From: Bacteroidota bacterium
GTDB lineage: Bacteria; Bacteroidota; Bacteroidia; Flavobacteriales; Flavobacteriaceae
DNA length: 64,000 nucleotides
Assembly (NCBI GenBank): GCA_023387965.1
Contig: JAEWHE010000050.1
Location: forward strand, 62,001 to 126,000
Reading direction: 5' to 3'
Position numbers and translations under genes: made by a program. The notes below the pieces were generated by a model. The model did no database searches and had not been told where the DNA came from. It was given only the letters and a program-made list of their open reading frames with translations. This document shows positions 59,422-64,000 of this stretch, piece by piece (positions within the stretch are counted from its first letter, which is position 1; the number at the start of each line of letters is the position of its first letter).

Positions 59422-61914
59422 ATGGCCAAAACAACTAAAAATACAAACAAAAAAACCGATTCGGAAACGAAAGAAAAAAAACCGTTTAAATTTAGCAGGC
59501 AACACAAAGTAATCATTGGTGCGTTGCTGGTTTTGTCGTCAATAGCGTTGCTTTTGGCGTTTATTTCTTTTTTTCTTCATGGGCAATTTGATCAAAGTTC
59601 GGTTCAAAATTTAACCGACAGGTCAGAAAAAGTGCAAAACTGGCTCGGTAAATTTGGCGCTTGGTTAGCCGATTTTTTTCTGTATCGCGGTTTTGGTGTG
59701 GCGTCATTTTTAGTGGTTCGGTTGCTTTGTATCACAGGATTGTATTTGGTTTTAGATCTTCCGGTGAGAAAACTAAAAAACACGTGGTTTTGGGATTTTT
59801 TCGCCATGATTATCATCTCAATTTTATTCGGATTTTTTGCCGATTCATTGCCGGAATTAGGTGGTGTGATTGGCTTTGAAATGAATTTGTTCTTGCAAGA
59901 TTACCTCGGAAAAGCAGGAACTTTACTGATATTAATTTTCGGGTTGATCGTTTATTTGATTTTTAAGTTAAAATTATCTCCTGACGGTATTAAAAATTAT
60001 TTCGAACGAAAAAAATTAGAAGCAAAATTAAGAGCTGAAGCCGCCGCCATGAACGCTCCGCAAGAAGTTCGAGAGGTTACGGAAGATTTGCTAGAAGACG
60101 ATCAAGATGTGGTACGACAAAATGTGAGCAGTGATTTTTATGATGAAACCGAAGATGAAGAAGTAGAAGAACCATTTTTAAAACCAGTTTCGCAGTTTGA
60201 AATTAATAAAGAAGCTTTAAAACCCACCATTAAAAATGCGTCTAGTATTAAAATGGAATCGGTTGTAAAGCCAGAAGTTCCGCCGGTTCACAATCATACC
60301 CCGGAAATTATCGCTACGGATGATGAGGCTTTTGTCATTGAAAAATTCGCCGACGAAGATACCGTTGTCGAAAATTTGGCTGCAAAATTAGTGGCAGATT
60401 TTGGAGAATTTGACCCAACTTTAGATTTATCCAATTATAAATTTCCAACTTTAGATTTGCTTAAAGACTACGGTTCTGGCGGGATTACGATCAACCAAGA
60501 AGAATTGGAAGAAAATAAAAATAGAATTGTAGAAACGCTTCGAAATTATAAAATAGAAATTGCACAAATTAAAGCGACCGTTGGTCCATCTGTAACTTTG
60601 TATGAAATTGTTCCTGAAGCCGGAATCCGAATTTCTAAAATTAAAAGTTTAGAAGATGATATTGCTTTGTCACTTTCGGCATTAGGAATTCGTATTATCG
60701 CGCCAATTCCGGGCAAAGGAACCATTGGTATTGAAGTTCCGAACAAAAATCCAACGATGGTTCCAATGAAAACCGTGATTGGTTCCGCGAGGTTTCAGGA
60801 AGCCGAAATGGAATTGCCAATTGCTTTAGGAAAAACAATTTCTAACGAAACTTTTGTAGCAGATTTAGCAAAAATGCCGCATTTATTGATGGCTGGAGCA
60901 ACCGGACAAGGAAAATCTGTTGGATTAAATGCTGTTTTAACTTCGTTATTATACAAAAAACATCCGGCAGAAGTGAAGTTTGTTTTGGTCGATCCGAAAA
61001 AAGTAGAATTAACACTTTTCAATAAAATTGAACGCCATTATTTAGCAAAATTACCTGATGCAGAAGATGCAATTATCACTGATAATACAAAGGTAATCAA
61101 TACGTTAAACTCTTTATGTGTGGAAATGGACAACCGCTATTCTTTACTAAAAGATGCGATGGTGAGGAACATTAAAGAATACAACGATAAATTTCGTAGC
61201 CGAAAATTAAATCCAGAGTTAGGACATCGATTTTTGCCTTACATCGTTTTGGTGGTCGACGAATTTGCCGATTTAATCATGACAGCCGGAAAAGAGGTGG
61301 AAACGCCAATTGCTCGTTTGGCACAATTAGCGAGAGCCATCGGGATTCATTTGATTATTGCTACACAAAGACCTTCGGTGAATGTAATTACGGGAATTAT
61401 TAAGGCGAATTTCCCTGCGAGAATTGCTTTTAGAGTTACCTCAAAAATTGATTCACGAACCATTTTGGATACACAAGGAGCTGATCAATTAATTGGTAGG
61501 GGAGATTTGCTTTATACAAATGGTAATGATGTGGTAAGGGTTCAATGTGCTTTTGTCGATACACCGGAAGTTGAAAAAATTACAGAATTTATCGGAAATC
61601 AAAAAGCATATCCTGACGCTTATTTGCTTCCGGAATACGTTGGAGAAGAAAGTGGCACTAAACTTGATATTGATATTTCCGAAAGAGATTCGATGTTTAG
61701 GGAAGCTGCCGAAATTATTGTCACGGCACAACAAGGTTCTGCTTCGCTTTTGCAACGCAAACTAAAATTAGGCTACAATCGCGCTGGTAGATTGATTGAT
61801 CAATTAGAAGCCGCCGGAATTGTAGGTCCGTTTGAGGGTAGTAAAGCCCGAAGCGTGAATATTCCTGACTTGGTTTCTCTTGACCAATTTTTCAATAATG
61901 AGCAAATCAATTAA
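59422..61914 (+). CDS. ftsK: DNA translocase FtsK
   Basis: The 830-residue protein has four N-terminal membrane helices (to about residue 185), a variable acidic linker, the alpha/beta motor with Walker A MAGATGQGKSVGLNA near residue 490 and Walker B IVLVVDEFADLIM near 610, TQRPSVNVITGIIKANFPAR, and a C-terminal winged-helix gamma domain (ASLLQRKLKLGYNRAGRL) that reads KOPS-like DNA signs. It pumps DNA through the septum and helps resolve chromosome dimers. The lolA gene starts one base after its stop. Confidence 0.97.
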   Translation: MAKTTKNTNKKTDSETKEKKPFKFSRQHKVIIGALLVLSSIALLLAFISFFLHGQFDQSSVQNLTDRSEKVQNWLGKFGAWLADFFLYRGFGVASFLVVRLLCITGLYLVLDLPVRKLKNTWFWDFFAMIIISILFGFFADSLPELGGVIGFEMNLFLQDYLGKAGTLLILIFGLIVYLIFKLKLSPDGIKNYFERKKLEAKLRAEAAAMNAPQEVREVTEDLLEDDQDVVRQNVSSDFYDETEDEEVEEPFLKPVSQFEINKEALKPTIKNASSIKMESVVKPEVPPVHNHTPEIIATDDEAFVIEKFADEDTVVENLAAKLVADFGEFDPTLDLSNYKFPTLDLLKDYGSGGITINQEELEENKNRIVETLRNYKIEIAQIKATVGPSVTLYEIVPEAGIRISKIKSLEDDIALSLSALGIRIIAPIPGKGTIGIEVPNKNPTMVPMKTVIGSARFQEAEMELPIALGKTISNETFVADLAKMPHLLMAGATGQGKSVGLNAVLTSLLYKKHPAEVKFVLVDPKKVELTLFNKIERHYLAKLPDAEDAIITDNTKVINTLNSLCVEMDNRYSLLKDAMVRNIKEYNDKFRSRKLNPELGHRFLPYIVLVVDEFADLIMTAGKEVETPIARLAQLARAIGIHLIIATQRPSVNVITGIIKANFPARIAFRVTSKIDSRTILDTQGADQLIGRGDLLYTNGNDVVRVQCAFVDTPEVEKITEFIGNQKAYPDAYLLPEYVGEESGTKLDIDISERDSMFREAAEIIVTAQQGSASLLQRKLKLGYNRAGRLIDQLEAAGIVGPFEGSKARSVNIPDLVSLDQFFNNEQIN

Positions 61915-61915
61915 A

Positions 61916-62560
61916 ATGAACAAGATTTTACTATTTATTTCCGTATTTTTTATTTCCTTCAACCTTTCGGCACAAAACAGTCAAAAAGCAAAAAATCTGC
62001 TTGATGAAGTTTCTGCGAAGGTGAAAAGCTACCAAAATATTTCTATCGAATTTAAATATGCGATTTCTAATCCTAAAGAAAATTTAAACCGAGAAAGCAA
62101 AGGAAATGTGGTGATTCAGGGCAATAAATATGTACTGAATTTTATGGGAGTTACTAAAATGTACGATGGAAAAAAAGTGTACAACATTGTTCCGGAAGAT
62201 GAGGAAATCACGATTTCTAAGTCAGATGAAAACGATGAAAACAGCATTACGCCTTCAAAAATGTTGACTTTTTTCAACACAGGTTACAAATATTCTTGGG
62301 ATATTTTGCAAAATATAAAAGGACGAAAAATTCAATATGTGAAATTAGTTCCAACCAATGCAAAAGACGATCGTAAAGAAGTGTTTTTGGGAATTGACAT
62401 CCAAACGAAACACATTTATAACATGATGGAAATTGGAAAAGATGGTTCAAAAATCACGACCACTGTTAATTCTTTTAAAACCAATCAGCCATTATCCAAA
62501 AATCAGTTTACCTTTGCCGAAAGTAAGTATCCCAATTATTACATCAATAATCTAGACTGA
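61916..62560 (+). CDS. lolA: Outer membrane lipoprotein carrier LolA-like protein
   Basis: The ATG at 61916 gives MNKILLFISVFFISFNLSAQ, a signal peptide; a start inside ftsK is not needed. The 214-residue protein has the LolA-like beta-half-barrel pattern: KAKNLLDEVSAKVKSYQNISIEF, KGNVVIQGNKYVLNFMG, YDGKKVYNIVPEDEEITI and SFKTNQPLSKNQFTFAESKY. It probably carries lipoproteins across the periplasm. It is coupled to ftsK and is followed after 10 bp by an LptF/G permease gene. Confidence 0.88.
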   Translation: MNKILLFISVFFISFNLSAQNSQKAKNLLDEVSAKVKSYQNISIEFKYAISNPKENLNRESKGNVVIQGNKYVLNFMGVTKMYDGKKVYNIVPEDEEITISKSDENDENSITPSKMLTFFNTGYKYSWDILQNIKGRKIQYVKLVPTNAKDDRKEVFLGIDIQTKHIYNMMEIGKDGSKITTTVNSFKTNQPLSKNQFTFAESKYPNYYINNLD

Positions 62561-62570
62561 TTTCTTAGAA

Positions 62571-64000
62571 GTGAAAATTCTTGACCGGTATATTTTAACC
62601 ACGTTTTTGCAAACCCTTGCAACCGTTTTTATCATTCTCTATTTTATTTTCATCCTGCAAGGTGTATGGATGTTTATTGCCGAATTAGCCGGGAAAGACC
62701 TTGATTTTTGGGTAATTGCCAAATTTTTATTCTTGTATTCGCCAAGGATGATGACATTGGTTTTACCACTTTCTATCTTATTGGCCTCGATTATGACTTT
62801 TGGTAATTTTGCCGAAAATTATGAGTTTGCCGCTATGAAATCTTCTGGAATTTCATTGCAACGTGCCATGAAAAGCCTGATTTTTTTTATTTCGATTTTG
62901 AGTATCATTTCGTTTTTCTTCGCCAATAACGTGATTCCCGCTGCCGAATATGAATTTATCAAACTAAGACGTGACATCGTGCAAACCAAACCTGCCATGG
63001 CAATTGCCGAAGGACAGTTTAGCGATGTGGTGGAATACAATATTAAAGTTGATAAAAAGTCTGGGGAAAATGGCGAAAAACTGGAGGGAATTACCATCCA
63101 TAAAAAAGCAGCAACCGGCGGAAGCAACGTTTTTATCAAAGCGAAAAGCGGTCTTTTACTTTCTGACGAAAATTCTCCATTATTGCAATTAATTCTCTTT
63201 GATGGAAATTATTACGAAAATATTATTCCAAAGAAATACGAACAACGCTCTCGGGTTCCATTTGTAAAAGCGGCTTTTAAAAAAGATATCATTAACATTG
63301 ATCTTTCAAAGTTGAATACAGATGATACCGAAATTGACGTGGTAAACACTAATAATATGTTGAATATAAGCGAGTTGAATTATACAATTGATTCGTTAGA
63401 AACTAATTTTGAGAAAGATTTGGTTTCATTTTCAGATAATATTTACATCAGAACCGGAGTGACGGCTTTGCCTAAATTAGAAGATAGTTTGCCAAAGGCG
63501 AAAGAATTGCCACAAGATTTATTAAAAGTTGTTCCAATTACAAAGCAATCAAATGCGCTGGAAATTGCCAGCAGTAACGTTTCGAGTGCTAAATTTTCTA
63601 TCAGCGGCAGTAGAGAAGAGATCGATCAAAAACAAAAAAATATCAACAATCACTGGTTAGCGCTTTATGAAAAATTCATGATTGCTTATTCGTGTTTATT
63701 GATGTTTTTCATCGGAGCACCTTTGGGAGCCATCATTCGTAAAGGAGGCTTAGGATTGCCAATTGTTTTTGCAGTTTTAATCTTTATCATTTATCACTTC
63801 ATTAATACTTTCGGAAAAAAATTGGCACAAGAAAACGGAATTACTCCAATTCTCGGATCATGGATGTCATCTATTATTTTAACGCCATTTGCCGTTATGC
63901 TTACTCATAGAGCTACAAACGACATTGGATTAATTAATATGGACGCCGTTTTGATGCCTTTAAATAAATTGATTTCAAAAGTTTTCCGAATCAAACCCAA
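62571..64000 (+). CDS. lptG: LptF/LptG family permease (3' end cut by window edge)
   Basis: The frame starts at a GTG at 62571 (KILDRYILTTFLQTLATVF) and is open to the window end, about 476 residues. It has the YjgP/YjgQ layout: three helices early (one spanning SILLASIMTFGNFAENYEFAAM, the family-typical coupling segment), a large periplasmic beta domain from about residue 135, and further helices after HWLALYEKFMIAYS with PLGAIIRKGGLGLPIVFA. It belongs to the Lpt complex that lifts LPS from the inner membrane. LptF or LptG cannot be told for certain. lolA lies 10 bp upstream. Confidence 0.92.
   Translation, partial: MKILDRYILTTFLQTLATVFIILYFIFILQGVWMFIAELAGKDLDFWVIAKFLFLYSPRMMTLVLPLSILLASIMTFGNFAENYEFAAMKSSGISLQRAMKSLIFFISILSIISFFFANNVIPAAEYEFIKLRRDIVQTKPAMAIAEGQFSDVVEYNIKVDKKSGENGEKLEGITIHKKAATGGSNVFIKAKSGLLLSDENSPLLQLILFDGNYYENIIPKKYEQRSRVPFVKAAFKKDIINIDLSKLNTDDTEIDVVNTNNMLNISELNYTIDSLETNFEKDLVSFSDNIYIRTGVTALPKLEDSLPKAKELPQDLLKVVPITKQSNALEIASSNVSSAKFSISGSREEIDQKQKNINNHWLALYEKFMIAYSCLLMFFIGAPLGAIIRKGGLGLPIVFAVLIFIIYHFINTFGKKLAQENGITPILGSWMSSIILTPFAVMLTHRATNDIGLINMDAVLMPLNKLISKVFRIKP

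Noticed and set aside
1..64000. Prophage, insertion sequence, toxin-antitoxin pair or anti-phage island
   Set aside because: I looked for transposase, integrase, restriction, toxin and phage structural motifs on both strands and saw none; gene content is conserved flavobacterial chromosome.
1..64000. tRNA or rRNA genes
   Set aside because: No T-loop GTTCRA box with matching acceptor stems and no rRNA-like stretch was seen; SRP RNA is the only RNA gene I can support. A tRNAscan or Infernal run would settle this.

Overview
The window is a stretch of ordinary chromosome from a member of the Bacteroidota, most likely Flavobacterium or a close relative in the Flavobacteriaceae. The signs are a clearly AT-rich sequence, no obvious Shine-Dalgarno sites, promoter -7 elements of the flavobacterial form TAnnTTTG, a protein with a type IX secretion (T9SS) C-terminal domain, and many gene families typical of flavobacteria (BatA/VWA, DUF3667, DUF4159, DUF6146, DUF6787, TIGR02757, large TamB and LptD proteins). 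I see no tRNA, rRNA, prophage, insertion sequence, CRISPR array or recognisable defence island.

Layout. 1-5.7 kb: a minus-strand gene string (BatA/VWA protein, metal-site-less dihydroorotase homologue, DUF4870-like protein, esterase, Crp/Fnr regulator, SMR transporter, YetF/DUF421 protein cut by the window edge). 5.8-15.3 kb: a lactonase-fold protein, a DEAD-box helicase, a tight ABC ATPase / membrane protein / TIGR02757 operon, MsrA and small conserved proteins. 15.3-20.6 kb: serA and serC, a LuxC-type acyl-CoA reductase and a divergent 2[4Fe-4S] ferredoxin. 20.8-30.5 kb: ychF, dnaK, secreted and membrane proteins, the small SRP RNA (ffs), and a tsaD-rsmE-DUF4159 operon. 30.6-38.4 kb: tamB, then the glycolytic pair pfkA-gapA and an N-acetylglucosamine kinase. 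38.4-50.1 kb: ridA and lptD on the minus strand, divergent from a long plus-strand run (amidase, MCE/MlaD protein, two Fe-S proteins separated by a HAD protein, a DUF-type protein, a GH3/beta-lactamase-fold fusion). 50.1-56.3 kb: tandem msrB genes, small stress-related proteins, OsmC and rocD. 56.3-64 kb: a lipoprotein, an HMA/MauE-like membrane protein, tpx-dgkA, and ftsK-lolA-lptG running off the end.

How the genes fit together. Three themes recur. Envelope building: lptD, lptG, lolA, tamB, MlaD, amidase, GH3 glucosaminidase and GlcNAc kinase. Protein and oxidative repair: MsrA, two MsrBs, Tpx, OsmC, DnaK. Central metabolism: serA/serC, pfkA/gapA, rocD.

The most unusual structure is not a gene. 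A family of about eight dispersed intergenic elements, roughly 75-150 bp each, shares left and right arms that both carry a CCGCT..AATC-like word, around a variable palindromic core; several copies have GCGTG/CACGC ends. Two sites carry two copies facing each other. Other points worth a second look are a dihydroorotase homologue that has lost most of its metal ligands, a tamB gene whose signal anchor is encoded upstream of any ATG/GTG/TTG start, a sigma-54-like motif before dnaK, a perfect 14-bp stem between serC and its divergent neighbour, and several low-complexity degenerate repeat spacers.
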